Below, in pieces: positions 1-9,373 of a stretch of DNA of 64,000 nt. The first letter of the stretch is position 1. The number at the start of each line of letters is the position of its first letter. Position numbers and translations under genes: made by a program. The notes below the pieces were generated by a model that searched no databases, was not told the DNA's origin, and worked only from the letters and a program-made list of their open reading frames with translations. Source of the DNA: Kiritimatiellia bacterium (GTDB taxonomy: Bacteria > Verrucomicrobiota > Kiritimatiellia > WLWN01); NCBI GenBank assembly GCA_012103575.1, contig WLWN01000001.1:2608538-2672537 (forward strand). Reading direction: 5' to 3'.

Positions 1-3000
1 TGGATCTGATGAGACGTAGCGGTAATCCTTAGAGACGCCAAGGTTAGAAGCCTCTCCACGGAGCGAGGTAGCGGGCCAAACCGATCGCGCATCTCTTTCC
101 GAAGGGTCTCCACGTCTTTTTTGCGAGCGGCCGTAACCATCTTTCGGTAGATCCCAAGTCGTAGTGTTTCATCTTCAATATAGGGAAAAGGAATCGTAGC
201 TGAGGACGCCTCATTATGCTGTTCAGCGGAAAGATCAATAAAGTCTAATTTTAATTCAACATCAATAATGGGCGGTGGATCTTCGCCTTTAAGCATGGCA
301 ATAGATCTTTGAAGAAATTGGCAATAGAGATCAAAGCCGACCGCGGCAATATGACCACTTTGTTCTCGACCCAAAATATTTCCTGCCCCACGTATTTCTA
401 GGTCCCGCAAAGCAATTTTAAACCCAGCGCCTAATGAAGAATATTTTTGAATCGCCTGAATTCGTTTTCTTGCTGTGTCAAAAACAGGCCCGTGTTCGGG
501 TAATAAAAAATAGGCATAGGCTTTGTGTTTATAACGACCCACACGACCGCGTAACTGGTACAGATCCGATAAGCCGAACCGATCCGCTCGATCGATCAAG
601 ATGGTGTTCACGTTTGGAATACCAACGCCACTTTCAATAAGGGTTGTACAGAGAAGAACATCGAAAGTGCCTTCTGCAAAGCGGGCCATAACGGATTCCA
701 ACATGCGGGCTTTCATTTGTCCATGAGCCACGGCAATACGAACTTCCGGGACTAATGTTTCAAGACGTTGACGAACTTTATGGATGGTCATGACCCGATT
801 ATAAAGGTAGAAAACTTGTCCGCCCCGACTCCGTTCATGGAGAATGGCTCGGCGTATGATATCGTCTTGGGCGGGTGTGACAATCGTCTCGATCGGAAGT
901 CTTTCTTTAGGGGGTGTTTGAATGGTGCTCATGTTTTTAGCCCCAGTAAGACTCATGTATAAGGTGCGAGGGATGGGTGTTGCCGTCAGCGTTAAAACAT
1001 CAGCCAATTGTCGCAACCCTTTTAAATGTTCCTTGTTGGCAACCCCAAACCGTTGTTCTTCATCGATGATAATAAGTCCTAAATCTTTGAAATGGACATC
1101 TGGCTGAATAAGGCGATGGGTTCCAATGATGATATCAATCTGTCCTTCTTTTAATTGGGCTATGATGGTGCGTTGTTCCGCAGGCGTACGAAAACGACTT
1201 AACATGTTTGTCCGAACGGGAAAGGCGGCTAATCGTTCAGAAAACGTAGCGTAATGTTGTTGTGCTAATACCGTTGTCGGAACCAGGATCGCCACCTGTT
1301 TTTGATCCATAACTGCTTTAAAAGCCGCGCGCAAGGCGACTTCCGTTTTTCCATATCCAACATCGCCACAGATCAATCGATCCATGGGGGATGGATGTTC
1401 CATATCTTGTTTTACTTCTTGAATTACACGTTCTTGGTCCTCCGTTTCTTGAAAAGGAAACGAGGATTCAAATTCATGTTGCCATGTTGTATCCTTTGCA
1501 AAAGCATGACCGGGTCGCAATTGACGGGTCGCTTGCGTTTCCACAAGATTAGAAGCCAAATCGTTTACGGCTTGTTGAGCGCTGGCTTTTTCACGCATCC
1601 AGCGTGTGTGCCCCAATGCATGCAACGCCGGTTGACTTTTCCCTACACTAACATAGCGACTTAAGAGATGGACTTGCGAAACCGGGACATAGAGTTTTGC
1701 TTGATTCGCATATTCAATGGCTAACACTTCTTGGGCCTGTCCTTGAAACCGAATTTCGTACATTCCCAGATATTTACCAATCCCATGATCTATATGGACA
1801 ACCCGTTGACCGGGTTGAATCTCAGACCAATCCATTAATGCTGTCTGTGGATTTCGCCCCTTCTTCTTTTTTTTTCGCGGACCGATTTGGTTTTTTTGTC
1901 CCCAGGTTCGTTCACTATAAATATCGCTTTGAGCAATGACCATCAGCGGTGTTTTAACACTTCGGAACCCTTCTGATAAATAGCCTACATGTCGATGCAG
2001 TTTCCGTGCATTTCTTTTGTTCGTGATATAGCTCTCTGTGAACCGATCCCGAAACCCTTCTGAATTGAAAAACAGGTGAATGGGTTCATTGTCTTGCGAA
2101 TGTTTTATTAATTTTTGAACAAATTTTTTTCGTTCCGTTTCAACGAAATCGGGCTGAAACAGATTGTTTTGCATCGCCAGAAGTCCTTTACAGGGTTTCA
2201 GCCCCAGGTCCATACACGGGTTGGAAAGATCAGCCGTCATTGAGATCTGTTTATAGGCGTTAGAGAGGTCTTTTAAGGTTGATAACGAGACAAATCGGTC
2301 AACCGGGCCTCTTTCCCGTATGGTTTTTTCGTAAGCCTGAGCCTGTTCATGAATGCGCTCTGAGTCTACCCAGATACAAAGTGTGTCCACGGGTAGAGAA
2401 TCGACTAAATGGGCGCCTTCTTTGTTGTCTGTTGAATTATCGCATCCCTCAAACGTAGGAGGAATCGTGATCGAAGAAAGCCGTTGAATTGATAATTGGG
2501 TTGCGGGGTCAAAAGTGCGTATCGAATCAACGGTGGCCCCAAAAAACTCAATACGGATAGGCCATAGTTCGGTAAGCGGCCAGATGTCAACAATTCCCCC
2601 GCGTAGCGAGACCTGACCTTTTTTGTTAACCTCCGTTTCAAATACATACCCCAAACCCTCAAGCTCAGAAATGAACCCCTCTAAGGCCTTTTCTGTAGTA
2701 AGCTCAAGGAAAAGACACTGGCGTTGTAATGCTTGAGGGGGTGGTGTTTTCAACATAAGCGCCTGGACACAGGTTGCCACAATAGAGGGCCGAGATGGAT
2801 CTAAAAAGTGGAACAGAGTCTTGAACCGTTCGCCTTGGATATCAAGATCACGGCCGGATTCATCTCCAGATAGTGTTTCAAGAGCGGGATAAAGGAGCAA
2901 CCGATCTTCACGCCCAAACGATAACGTGCAGAGATTAAGATATAAACGTTCAAGAGATTGGGGGCGATTGGTAATCCAAATCGCCGGCCTTTGAAATGTA

Positions 3001-3131
3001 TTCAAAAATTCCCAGGCCAAATAAGCGGATGCGGAACTTGGCATCATTTGGACGAAGGTTTCTTGCTGACCGCGAAAGAATGTAGACTGAGTTTCAGGGT
3101 CGACGAGTAAGGCCGGAAATCGAGGAGTCAT
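1..3131 (-). CDS. mfd: Transcription-repair coupling factor Mfd, 3' end cut by window edge
   Basis: Mfd displaces RNA polymerase stalled at DNA damage and recruits the UvrABC excision machinery. The minus-strand frame is open from the ATG at 3131 to the left edge, about 1043 codons, against roughly 1100-1200 for complete family members, so only the C-terminal end is missing. The first 350 residues resemble the UvrB-like module, with the RGGIVDIWP and IEFFGATVDSIR segments around 2480-2610. Further on are helicase motifs: DEEQRFGVANKEHLKGL around 1020-1070 (motif II region) and MTATPIPRTLYMSLTG around 940-1000. Both lie in the same frame as the start codon. The gene begins one base after the rpoN stop, so the two are probably co-transcribed from the rpoN promoter. 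The product name is secure. Confidence 0.95.
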   Translation of the reverse strand, partial: MTPRFPALLVDPETQSTFFRGQQETFVQMMPSSASAYLAWEFLNTFQRPAIWITNRPQSLERLYLNLCTLSFGREDRLLLYPALETLSGDESGRDLDIQGERFKTLFHFLDPSRPSIVATCVQALMLKTPPPQALQRQCLFLELTTEKALEGFISELEGLGYVFETEVNKKGQVSLRGGIVDIWPLTELWPIRIEFFGATVDSIRTFDPATQLSIQRLSSITIPPTFEGCDNSTDNKEGAHLVDSLPVDTLCIWVDSERIHEQAQAYEKTIRERGPVDRFVSLSTLKDLSNAYKQISMTADLSNPCMDLGLKPCKGLLAMQNNLFQPDFVETERKKFVQKLIKHSQDNEPIHLFFNSEGFRDRFTESYITNKRNARKLHRHVGYLSEGFRSVKTPLMVIAQSDIYSERTWGQKNQIGPRKKKKKGRNPQTALMDWSEIQPGQRVVHIDHGIGKYLGMYEIRFQGQAQEVLAIEYANQAKLYVPVSQVHLLSRYVSVGKSQPALHALGHTRWMREKASAQQAVNDLASNLVETQATRQLRPGHAFAKDTTWQHEFESSFPFQETEDQERVIQEVKQDMEHPSPMDRLICGDVGYGKTEVALRAAFKAVMDQKQVAILVPTTVLAQQHYATFSERLAAFPVRTNMLSRFRTPAEQRTIIAQLKEGQIDIIIGTHRLIQPDVHFKDLGLIIIDEEQRFGVANKEHLKGLRQLADVLTLTATPIPRTLYMSLTGAKNMSTIQTPPKERLPIETIVTPAQDDIIRRAILHERSRGGQVFYLYNRVMTIHKVRQRLETLVPEVRIAVAHGQMKARMLESVMARFAEGTFDVLLCTTLIESGVGIPNVNTILIDRADRFGLSDLYQLRGRVGRYKHKAYAYFLLPEHGPVFDTARKRIQAIQKYSSLGAGFKIALRDLEIRGAGNILGREQSGHIAAVGFDLYCQFLQRSIAMLKGEDPPPIIDVELKLDFIDLSAEQHNEASSATIPFPYIEDETLRLGIYRKMVTAARKKDVETLRKEMRDRFGPLPRSVERLLTLASLRITATSHQI

Positions 3132-3132
3132 G

Positions 3133-4572
3133 TTAGAAAGATTTGCGAAGGTGCGAGGACAAAATGTTTAGTTCTTCACGATATTTCGCAACGGTTCTTC
3201 GGGCAATTTTTGTGCCCTGTTCTTTTAATTTTTCTACAATAGCCTGATCAGAGAGGGGACGCGTGGAATCCTCCTGAGTAACCAGTTTGGCCATCGCTTC
3301 TTTGACCGTTTGATTAGAGATAAGCTGTCCATCTTCGTTTTTGTAGCCGGGTGTAAAAAAGTACTTCATTTCAAAAACACCACGGGGTGTCTGCATATAT
3401 TTTTGGGCTGCAGCACGACTGATTGTTGTCTCATGAAGCCCCACTTTTTCGGCTACTTCACTCATGGTTAATGGTTTTAAATGGGAAACGCCATGTTCAA
3501 AAAAATCATGCTGAACACGTACTAATTCATTGGCAATTTTAAGGATGGTGTCTTGACGCTGGTTAATGCTGTTCATTAAGAACATTCCCGATCGGATTTT
3601 TTCCTGTATATACTTTTTTACGTCGCGTTTGGTAGACGGTTCTTCCATTAAAAAGCGGTACTTTCTGCTAATCCGCAACCGCGGCAATTGTTCATCATGG
3701 AGCATCACGATATACGTGTCGTCGACTTTTTGTACAATGACTTCTGGAAGGATAGATGGTATAGACCGTTCGGCACTGAAAAGCCTTCCGGGTTTGGGTT
3801 CAAGGGTCGCAATAAAGCGCGCTTCTGTTTGAACCTTTTCCACAGAAATGTTCATAGCTTTAGCGATATGAGGATATTTTTTGCTGCCCAGTTCACGGAG
3901 ATAGTGTCTAACAATGCGATCGGATAAGGAGTCGGTTTTTCCTAACCGTTCTAATTGGAGCAGCAAACATTCCTGTAAATCCCGAGATCCTACACCTATA
4001 GGATCGAATTCTTGGATTGTCTGGAGTATGCTTTCAATATGGTCTATATCATATCCGCTGATCTCCGCGAGTTCGCCAGGTGTAACAACCAGATACCCGT
4101 CATCATTAATACCTCCAATAAGTGTCTCAGCGATTTGTCGATCATCACCCTCCAGGTCAGATAAGGCTAATTGGTCTAACAAATGTTCTTGTAAAGACTT
4201 CTCGCATGACAAAGATTCTAACAGGAAATTTCTTTTACGTTCACGATCCTTGGCATCAGGCTGAAAAGATTGCTGTTGCTTAAAATATTCGCGCCATTCT
4301 TCATCGAGGTGAGCGAGCACTTCGAATGTTTCTTTAAATTCAAGTTCTTCAACATGTTCTTCTTTCTCTTCCTGGTTTTCAGGCTCTACTTCTACGGGAT
4401 CATTTTCAACGAGTTTTTCTTCTAGGGTCGGATTCGTTTCCAATTCTTGTTGAATCATGCTGCGAAGCTCTAACAAAGGAGCTTGTAACATTTCCAATGA
4501 TTGACGCAACTGAGGCGCTAACACCGTTTGTAAATGCTGTTGCTGACTCTGTGCTAGTGATAGCTCTACCAT
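3133..4572 (-). CDS. rpoN: RNA polymerase sigma-54 factor RpoN
   Basis: This is the sigma-54 subunit, which directs RNA polymerase to -24/-12 promoters that need an AAA+ activator. The 479 residues show the family layout. The N-terminal region I is rich in Gln and Leu (LAPQLRQSLEMLQAPLLEL), followed by an acidic region II around residues 55-90. The core-binding region includes FDPIGVGSRDLQECLL. The DNA-binding half ends in the RpoN box ARRTVAKYRE at about residues 457-466. Length is normal for the family. The gene lies divergent from walJ and is followed after one base by mfd. A sigma-70-type promoter sits just upstream. Confidence 0.97.
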   Translation of the reverse strand: MVELSLAQSQQQHLQTVLAPQLRQSLEMLQAPLLELRSMIQQELETNPTLEEKLVENDPVEVEPENQEEKEEHVEELEFKETFEVLAHLDEEWREYFKQQQSFQPDAKDRERKRNFLLESLSCEKSLQEHLLDQLALSDLEGDDRQIAETLIGGINDDGYLVVTPGELAEISGYDIDHIESILQTIQEFDPIGVGSRDLQECLLLQLERLGKTDSLSDRIVRHYLRELGSKKYPHIAKAMNISVEKVQTEARFIATLEPKPGRLFSAERSIPSILPEVIVQKVDDTYIVMLHDEQLPRLRISRKYRFLMEEPSTKRDVKKYIQEKIRSGMFLMNSINQRQDTILKIANELVRVQHDFFEHGVSHLKPLTMSEVAEKVGLHETTISRAAAQKYMQTPRGVFEMKYFFTPGYKNEDGQLISNQTVKEAMAKLVTQEDSTRPLSDQAIVEKLKEQGTKIARRTVAKYREELNILSSHLRKSF

Positions 4573-4612
4573 AACAATGTTTTTGTTTTTCGTCCTTATT
4601 TAGGACAAGGTC

Positions 4613-4641
4613 AGTATATTCTACAAAAAGGAGACAGCCAA
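4613..4641 (-). promoter_or_regulatory. Likely sigma-70-type promoter for rpoN-mfd
   Basis: Read on the minus strand, TTGGCT (4641-4636) and TATACT (4618-4613) are separated by 17 bases. That would place the transcription start near 4606, about 35 bases before the rpoN ATG. The match to the consensus is good but was found by eye only. Confidence 0.45.
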
Positions 4642-4665
4642 TCATCAATAACAGGTTATTTAACA

Positions 4666-5451
4666 ATGTCATTACAGGTATGTGTTTTAGGAAGCGGTAG
4701 CTCGGGTAACTGTACGTATGTTGCGAGTCCGTCAACGGCTATACTCGTTGATGTGGGACTCAGCGGGAAAGAAACCGAAAAGCGGTTGGGCAAAATTAAC
4801 GCAGAGATCAGTGTCATTAAAGGTATTTGCATAAGCCATGAGCATAATGACCATATTCTGGGTCTTCGCGTTTTTCATCGCAGGCACCATATTCCTCTCT
4901 ATGCAAATCGGGGGACGATTGATGCAGTCATGAGAGACCCTAAACAGAGTAAACTCGAGTGGAATGTTTTTTCTACCGGCTCTTCTTTTACCATTGGAGA
5001 TATACACATTGACCCTTTTTCTGTTCCTCACGATGCCTATGACCCCGTTGGTTTTATTGTCGGAACTCAGGACGCTAAAGTCGGTATTGTGACGGATATG
5101 GGCGCTGTGACCCATTTGATTCGTGAACGGTTGCGCCAGTGTCAGGCGATTGTCATTGAAGCGAATTATGATGAAAATCTACTGAAAGATGTGCAGCGAC
5201 CCTGGCATCTCAAACAGCGCATTCGCGGCCGCCAAGGACATTTGTCCAATGAACTGGCAGCTGAAGTTGTTGCGGATATAGCCAGTCCACATTTGCGACA
5301 AGTTTTCCTGGCTCATTTAAGCGAAGAATGTAATCGTCAGGATTTGGCCTTGAAGATAACAGAGAACAGGTTGATACATTCTGGGCATACACATGTAAAG
5401 GTTAAACTTTCATACCCAGATCGAATTAGTGAAATGTGGAGCTATCATTAA
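4666..5451 (+). CDS. walJ: WalJ/YycJ-type metallo-beta-lactamase-fold hydrolase
   Basis: This is a 261-residue metal-dependent hydrolase of the metallo-beta-lactamase fold, close to the YycJ/WalJ group, whose members are thought to act as nucleases or phosphodiesterases in DNA or RNA metabolism. The zinc-binding signature SHEHNDH is at residues 57-63. The N-terminal beta-strand motif CVLGSGSSGNCTYV and the segment VTDMGAVT are typical of the group. Later metal-ligand histidines fit VFLAHLSEECN. Length matches the family. No strong Shine-Dalgarno sequence precedes the ATG. The gene is divergent from rpoN, and the next gene starts 75 bases downstream. The exact substrate cannot be read from the sequence. 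Confidence 0.88.
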   Translation: MSLQVCVLGSGSSGNCTYVASPSTAILVDVGLSGKETEKRLGKINAEISVIKGICISHEHNDHILGLRVFHRRHHIPLYANRGTIDAVMRDPKQSKLEWNVFSTGSSFTIGDIHIDPFSVPHDAYDPVGFIVGTQDAKVGIVTDMGAVTHLIRERLRQCQAIVIEANYDENLLKDVQRPWHLKQRIRGRQGHLSNELAAEVVADIASPHLRQVFLAHLSEECNRQDLALKITENRLIHSGHTHVKVKLSYPDRISEMWSYH

Positions 5452-5526
5452 TTGGGTTGCGGTTTTCTCGAACTAGGATATAGTCTCTGAACGTAACTCT
5501 TAACGCTTTGATTTTTAGGAGATTTT

Positions 5527-6105
5527 ATGAGCTTTTGGGGTAAATTTGGGTGGTGGTCCTCTAAACACCGTAGAAATGGGGCGGCTAAACGTATCTATAT
5601 TGTCGATACAAAACATTGGATGAGTTCTAACGGGAGCAAAAAAAGTCCAACCCCTCGGAACCAGATAGATTATTTGCGTGATTTAGCCCGTTTTGTGCGT
5701 AAGGAAAAACTTGAATGTTTTTCTGTGTTAGAAGGTCAACCATTAAGAAAAGTAAGTGATGGCGGCGATTTTAATGGGGTGACGGTGTATTATGCAAAAC
5801 AGGGAACCATGTTTTCTGAGGTCATCATGAAGCTTCTTAAAAAACATATATCCAAATATGAGGTGACGGTGATTACAACGGACATCAAGCTTGAAAAACA
5901 GGTGTGGGATTGTGGGGGACAAACATTTCGCTCCTCAACATTTGGAAAAGCCTTAGATAGCATGGCCGGTGTTAATAACGATCGAAATAAACGTCTTCCT
6001 AGAAATCGTGGAGGTCGAAGACCTGTTTTGACGGCAAAACCGCGCCAGGAACAAAAATTTCAAAAGCCTCAAGACTCAGTAAGCGAACTTATTGACATCG
6101 TCTAG
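5527..6105 (+). CDS. Probable NYN-domain (YacP-like) RNase-fold protein
   Basis: This 192-residue protein has a PIN/NYN-like pattern. An early beta-strand ending in an aspartate (IYIVDTKHW, residues 23-31) is followed by the helix RNQIDYLRDLARFV. Then come the strand VTVYYAKQGTMFSEVIMKLLKKH and the strand VTVITTDIKLEKQV with a second acidic residue, ending SSTFGKAL. YacP-like NYN proteins share this order and act in RNA processing. The catalytic acidic set looks incomplete here, so nuclease activity is not certain. The basic C-terminal tail (about residues 150-180) could bind nucleic acid. The ATG at 5527 follows an AGGAG-like site. The MGMT-type gene starts 8 bases after its stop, which suggests one operon. 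The family call is an inference. Confidence 0.45.
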   Translation: MSFWGKFGWWSSKHRRNGAAKRIYIVDTKHWMSSNGSKKSPTPRNQIDYLRDLARFVRKEKLECFSVLEGQPLRKVSDGGDFNGVTVYYAKQGTMFSEVIMKLLKKHISKYEVTVITTDIKLEKQVWDCGGQTFRSSTFGKALDSMAGVNNDRNKRLPRNRGGRRPVLTAKPRQEQKFQKPQDSVSELIDIV

Positions 6106-6113
6106 TAAAAAAA

Positions 6114-6449
6114 ATGGAAGTTTCAGCCTTTCGACAAAAAGTATTTAACGCTACTCAGGAAATTCCGCAGGGGAAAGTTACAACCTATAAGTTATTAGCA
6201 GCCGCGATCGATTGTGATTCGAGTCAGGCCGTTGGACAGGCTTTAAAGCACAACCCCTTTGCGCCATCCGTTCCTTGTCATCGCGTTGTCCGCACGGATT
6301 TATCACTTGGCGGATTTGCAGGCAAAACGGAAGGCCCAGAAATCAAGAAAAAGAAAAATTTATTATTAAAAGAAGGAATTCGTTTTTGCGATAACCGTTT
6401 TGTGGATCCGTCACACCTGTTTACATTCGACCCAGATGATGCTGTTTAG
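6114..6449 (+). CDS. MGMT-type O6-alkylguanine-DNA alkyltransferase domain protein
   Basis: This is a 111-residue protein made only of the DNA-binding and active-site domain of O6-alkylguanine alkyltransferases, which accept an alkyl group from damaged guanine onto a cysteine. The active-site motif PCHRVV is at residues 54-59, with Cys55 present. It is therefore not a catalytically dead alkyltransferase-like protein, which would have Trp at this position. The stretch IPQGKVTTYKLLA is the usual DNA-recognition helix region. The N-terminal domain of full-length Ogt/Ada proteins is absent, so this is the short form. It follows the NYN-like gene closely and precedes parB. Confidence 0.85.
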   Translation: MEVSAFRQKVFNATQEIPQGKVTTYKLLAAAIDCDSSQAVGQALKHNPFAPSVPCHRVVRTDLSLGGFAGKTEGPEIKKKKNLLLKEGIRFCDNRFVDPSHLFTFDPDDAV

Positions 6450-6547
6450 GAAGATGGAACGTGTAAAGCTTTGAAAATGAAACATCCTGCATCTCAGATG
6501 TTGGTTGATATACCTGTGGCGGAAGTATCAAGTATCCCGTAGAATTT

Positions 6548-7447
6548 ATGTCTGTTAAACGCGCTAGTTTAGGTCGAGGTCTCGGGGCTCTTATCAAAGA
6601 GGTTCCTGTCCAGGAAGGAACCAAAGAGGTTTCAGAAGGGGTTCTCCGCATACCTCTAGTAAAGATCCAAAAGAATCCATGGCAACCCCGAAAGAACTTT
6701 GTTGCTGAGCCTCTCAACGATTTAATCCAGTCCATCCGCAAACACGGGGTTCTTCAACCTTTATTGGTTAGAAAAACAGGCAATACATTTAAACTTATTG
6801 CTGGTGAACGCCGATTTCGCGCCGCCCAAGAAGCCGCGCTAAAAGAGATCCCAGTGATTATCATGGACGTCTCTGATCACCAAGCCCTTGAGCTGGCTCT
6901 CATCGAAAACTTGCAACGCGAAGACCTTGACTTAATTGAAGAAGCCGAGGGCTATAAAGCGCTCTTGGACACGTTTGATATGACCCAAGAACGGGTTGCA
7001 GAACGGGTGGGCAAAGGCCGGGCAACCATTGCCAATGCCCTTCGTTTGTTAGCGCTTCCCGATGCTGTCGGAAAGTTGCTTGCAGAAGGAAAAATCTCTG
7101 GAGGTCATGCCAAGGTCCTTTTATCCTTAGAAATTCCCGCTGAACAGGAGTTGCTTGCTTCAAGAATCGTTCGAGAAAGTCTGTCGGTTCGCGTGCTTGA
7201 AAAGATAGTGGCCGCGCTAAAGCGGCCTGCAAAAAAATCTCGAGCCCAACGAGCCGATATTCCCAATAGTCATATTCAGTATTTATCGGAGAGACTTCAC
7301 CAACATTTAGGGACCAGCGTCCGTATTGCTTCCTGCAAGACCTTGGCAAACGGGAAAAAAACTCGAGGATCCATTGAAATCGATTATTACTCATCCGAAG
7401 ACCTTGGTCGTCTCGTCACGTTATTAGGTTTAAACGAAGAAATATAG
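6548..7447 (+). CDS. parB: Chromosome-partitioning protein ParB
   Basis: This ParB/Spo0J-family CTPase clamp binds parS sites and helps load condensin and segregate origins. The 299 residues begin with the family signature SLGRGLGALI. The CTP-binding box GERRFRA is at residues 86-92 and the second conserved box ENLQRED at about 120-126. A helix-turn-helix (TQERVAERVGKGRATIANALRLL) follows, then a C-terminal dimerisation region. No parA gene is adjacent in this window. An SMC gene, a known functional partner of ParB, lies about 38 kb away. No clear parS palindrome was found in this window by eye. Confidence 0.95.
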   Translation: MSVKRASLGRGLGALIKEVPVQEGTKEVSEGVLRIPLVKIQKNPWQPRKNFVAEPLNDLIQSIRKHGVLQPLLVRKTGNTFKLIAGERRFRAAQEAALKEIPVIIMDVSDHQALELALIENLQREDLDLIEEAEGYKALLDTFDMTQERVAERVGKGRATIANALRLLALPDAVGKLLAEGKISGGHAKVLLSLEIPAEQELLASRIVRESLSVRVLEKIVAALKRPAKKSRAQRADIPNSHIQYLSERLHQHLGTSVRIASCKTLANGKKTRGSIEIDYYSSEDLGRLVTLLGLNEEI

Positions 7448-7611
7448 CAGGTTTTTTTGTGTTGTTCTCCGTACTCTGCAGTCAAAAGAACTTCTTATTT
7501 TGTTCCTTTCTACTTGTGAATACCAAAGCCCGAAATCTTGCACGTTCTGCCCCAGCGGATTCGCCTATGGTAGAAGCGATATCAGGTCAGACTTCCTGAT
7601 CTCGCCTGAGC
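7448..7611. other. Intergenic stretch after parB, target of IS630 copy 1
   Basis: No gene was recognised. A T-rich tract follows the parB stop, and a small stem-loop (ATCAGG, 8-base loop, CCTGAT) lies near 7580-7599. The IS630-like element begins at the TA dinucleotide at 7612. The sequence resumes at 8614 in the same non-coding style. Confidence 0.5.
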
Positions 7612-8613
7612 TAGAGTGCTTCACGATTGAGGTGTCGCGATGTAGCACGAAGAAAACCAGCCGATTACCTCGTCGGGAGAAACCTCTTCGAACGCTTGTG
7701 TGAGCGCTTCAGATAGTTCCTGCTGACTACGGGCTGCAAGGCTGCCCAACCGATTCTTTATCTTGCCCCACGTTTTTTCAATGGGGTTGGAATCGGGGCT
7801 GTAGGGTGGAAGGAATCTTACATGGGCCCCACATGACTCAATGAGTTCAATGACCTTGGGATTGTGATGGACGCAAAGATTGTCCATGATGACGATGTCT
7901 TCAGGTGAAAGAGTCGGGAGAAAAACCCGGCGAATATATTCTCCAAAAACAGCCGTCTCTGTCGCCCCCTCCCCCTCCATGGCCGCTGTTGTTCCGTCCA
8001 GGCGGACCGAAGAAATCAAGGTGGTGGTACACCAATGTCCATGAGACGTTTTGGCAAAAAACCTGTTCCCGCCCAACGCCCGGCCCCGCAGACGAGTCAT
8101 ATTCGTTTTCGCCCCGGATTCATCAATAAAGGCAAGGCGACTTGAATCAAGTTTGGCCACCTCTTGGATCCACTGCTTTCTCAAGAGATTTACATCCGCC
8201 CGGTCTTGCTCGCTGGCGTGAAGCGTTTCTTTTATACCGGCAGCCCAACCGATTCAACGCCCGCTGTACGGCCATGATCGACCCCTTCACGCCGCTCATG
8301 TTCTTGAGTTCTTCAAGCGTTGCATCGGGATGTTTGCCCACCAGTTGAGCCAACGCCTTGAGCTGCTTTCCGCTGTAGAGGGCCTGACGATGCCCACGCG
8401 GTCGGGGGGAGCGGTCTGTCCGGTTTCGTTGAAACGAGAGAGCCCACGCTGAAACGTTCTAAGATCTACACGATAAGAAGATGCGATATCGGCCTGGGAA
8501 CCTTTGCCCATTTTGTAGGCATCTATCGCACGCCGCCGGATTTCTGCTGTTGCTATACTCATGTCATGGAGTATAGATCTTCTAAAGAGGCATCTCAATC
8601 GTTAAATGCTCTA
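7612..8613 (-). mobile_element. IS630-like element, copy 1 (longest, 1002 bp)
   Basis: The ends form an imperfect inverted repeat of about 23 bases: TAGAGTGCTTCACGATTGAG at the left, and the complement of TAGAGCATTTAACGATTGAG at the right. Both ends begin with TA, as expected for the IS630/Tc1-mariner group, which inserts at and duplicates TA. It encodes an HTH plus DDE_3 transposase on the minus strand, broken by frameshifts. Two shorter relatives occur at 33173-34026 and 37334-37945. Confidence 0.85.
7621..8562 (-). pseudogene. IS630-family transposase, frameshifted
   Basis: The N-terminal helix-turn-helix part begins at the ATG at 8562 (MSIATAEIRRRAIDAYKMG). The C-terminal catalytic part (7621-8184) has the DDE elements FIDESGAKTN, IVIMDNLCVHHN and LPPYSPDSNPIEKTWGKIK. 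The reading frame shifts at least twice. A G6 run near 8405 is G4 in the other two copies, and a second shift lies near 8235, where the expected ETLHASEQDRADV is read in another frame. The protein is therefore not made as one chain unless frameshifting occurs. Confidence 0.8.
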
Positions 8614-8825
8614 AAACGTGCCAACTTGTCTGGCTCCGAGAGGTTCGGATGGTATCAGGATTGAACTCGGGAAATATACGCGCAACATATCTTTATTCAG
8701 GTTGTCGTTTGTTTTCCTTTCTTTTTGTTGGGTAACGTAGAAGAGAAAATTACAACCAGCTATTTTTTTCAACTCAAAGACCTACTTCCATGAAAAGACA
8801 AGAAAAACCTAAAAACGGACATTGA
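8614..8825. other. Non-coding stretch between IS630 copy 1 and MITE 1
   Basis: No supported gene. The sequence is AT-rich and ends with ATTGA (8821-8825), which is the left target-site duplicate of the MITE that follows. Confidence 0.5.
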
Positions 8826-8988
8826 CCTGGATCCGTCAGTTAAACGCGGATTTCTGCACGAACCATTTGGGCCAAAAGGAATTACAAAAAAGCCTCGACG
8901 CACCCAGCGGGTGCGCCTGCGTTTTTTTGCAACCTTTTGCCTCCAAAGCATTCGCACAGAAATCCCAAGTTTAACTGACGGATCCAGG
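8826..8988. repeat. 163-bp palindromic MITE, copy 1
   Basis: The element starts and ends with a 20-base terminal inverted repeat of the type CCTGGATCCGTCAGTTAAAC. It is flanked by a perfect 5-bp target duplication, ATTGA (8821-8825 and 8989-8993). Both halves are imperfect reverse complements of each other over nearly the full length, so RNA or single-stranded DNA would fold into one long hairpin. The centre CGCACCCAGCGGGTGCG sits between A-rich and T-rich tracts, like a two-way terminator. Other full copies are at 12145-12307 and 39334-39496. The terminal repeat matches that of the IS1380-like elements in this window. Confidence 0.88.
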
Positions 8989-9243
8989 ATTGAAGCTCAG
9001 ATCAGCCGCTGAATAATAAACCCAATCCTCATTCGAACTGGACATAGCTTGGTCTTGATATTGCCACTCGGGCGATCCTTGCCCCCAACGATCTCTCTCT
9101 AAGTCCGAACGAATGCCTAGCCACAAAAGAATCGAAACAACCACGGCAAAGAACCCAATTAAGACAGGTTTAGAATAGTCGTCGCTAGATGGACTACTGG
9201 TAGCTACAACGGTATTATTTGCACTCGCGGCCGTTTTACGCAT
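8971..9243 (-). CDS. Small single-span membrane protein at the end of the mla operon; C-terminus rewritten by MITE
   Basis: About 90 residues, starting at the ATG at 9243 (MRKTAASANN). There is one clear membrane segment (PVLIGFFAVVVSILLWLGI), followed by a polar tail. A longer start at 9273 is possible but less likely. MITE 1 is inserted near the stop: the last residues PGSVS and the stop codon come from the MITE end. Removing the MITE and one ATTGA copy restores an ending DLSFNVRF followed by TAG, so the insertion changed only the last few residues. It follows mlaD by 130 bases on the same strand. No function is recognised. Confidence 0.55.
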   Translation of the reverse strand: MRKTAASANNTVVATSSPSSDDYSKPVLIGFFAVVVSILLWLGIRSDLERDRWGQGSPEWQYQDQAMSSSNEDWVYYSAADLSFNPGSVS

Positions 9244-9373
9244 AACACGTAGATATGGGCAGAGCACACGCAAGCATTAGCAGAATCAATGTAAACCTAA
9301 ATCTGGCCGTTACTCTTTTTTCATATCACTAACATCCCCGACTTCTGACCTCTGATTTCTCACTTCTATCCGT

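Noticed and set aside
1..3131. Many short open frames on the plus strand opposite mfd
   Set aside because: They are antisense shadows; the minus frame is open throughout and shows Mfd motifs in one frame.
7500..7611. Possible structured RNA after parB, split by IS630 copy 1
   Set aside because: Only one weak stem-loop was seen; no tRNA, tmRNA or SRP signature could be matched.
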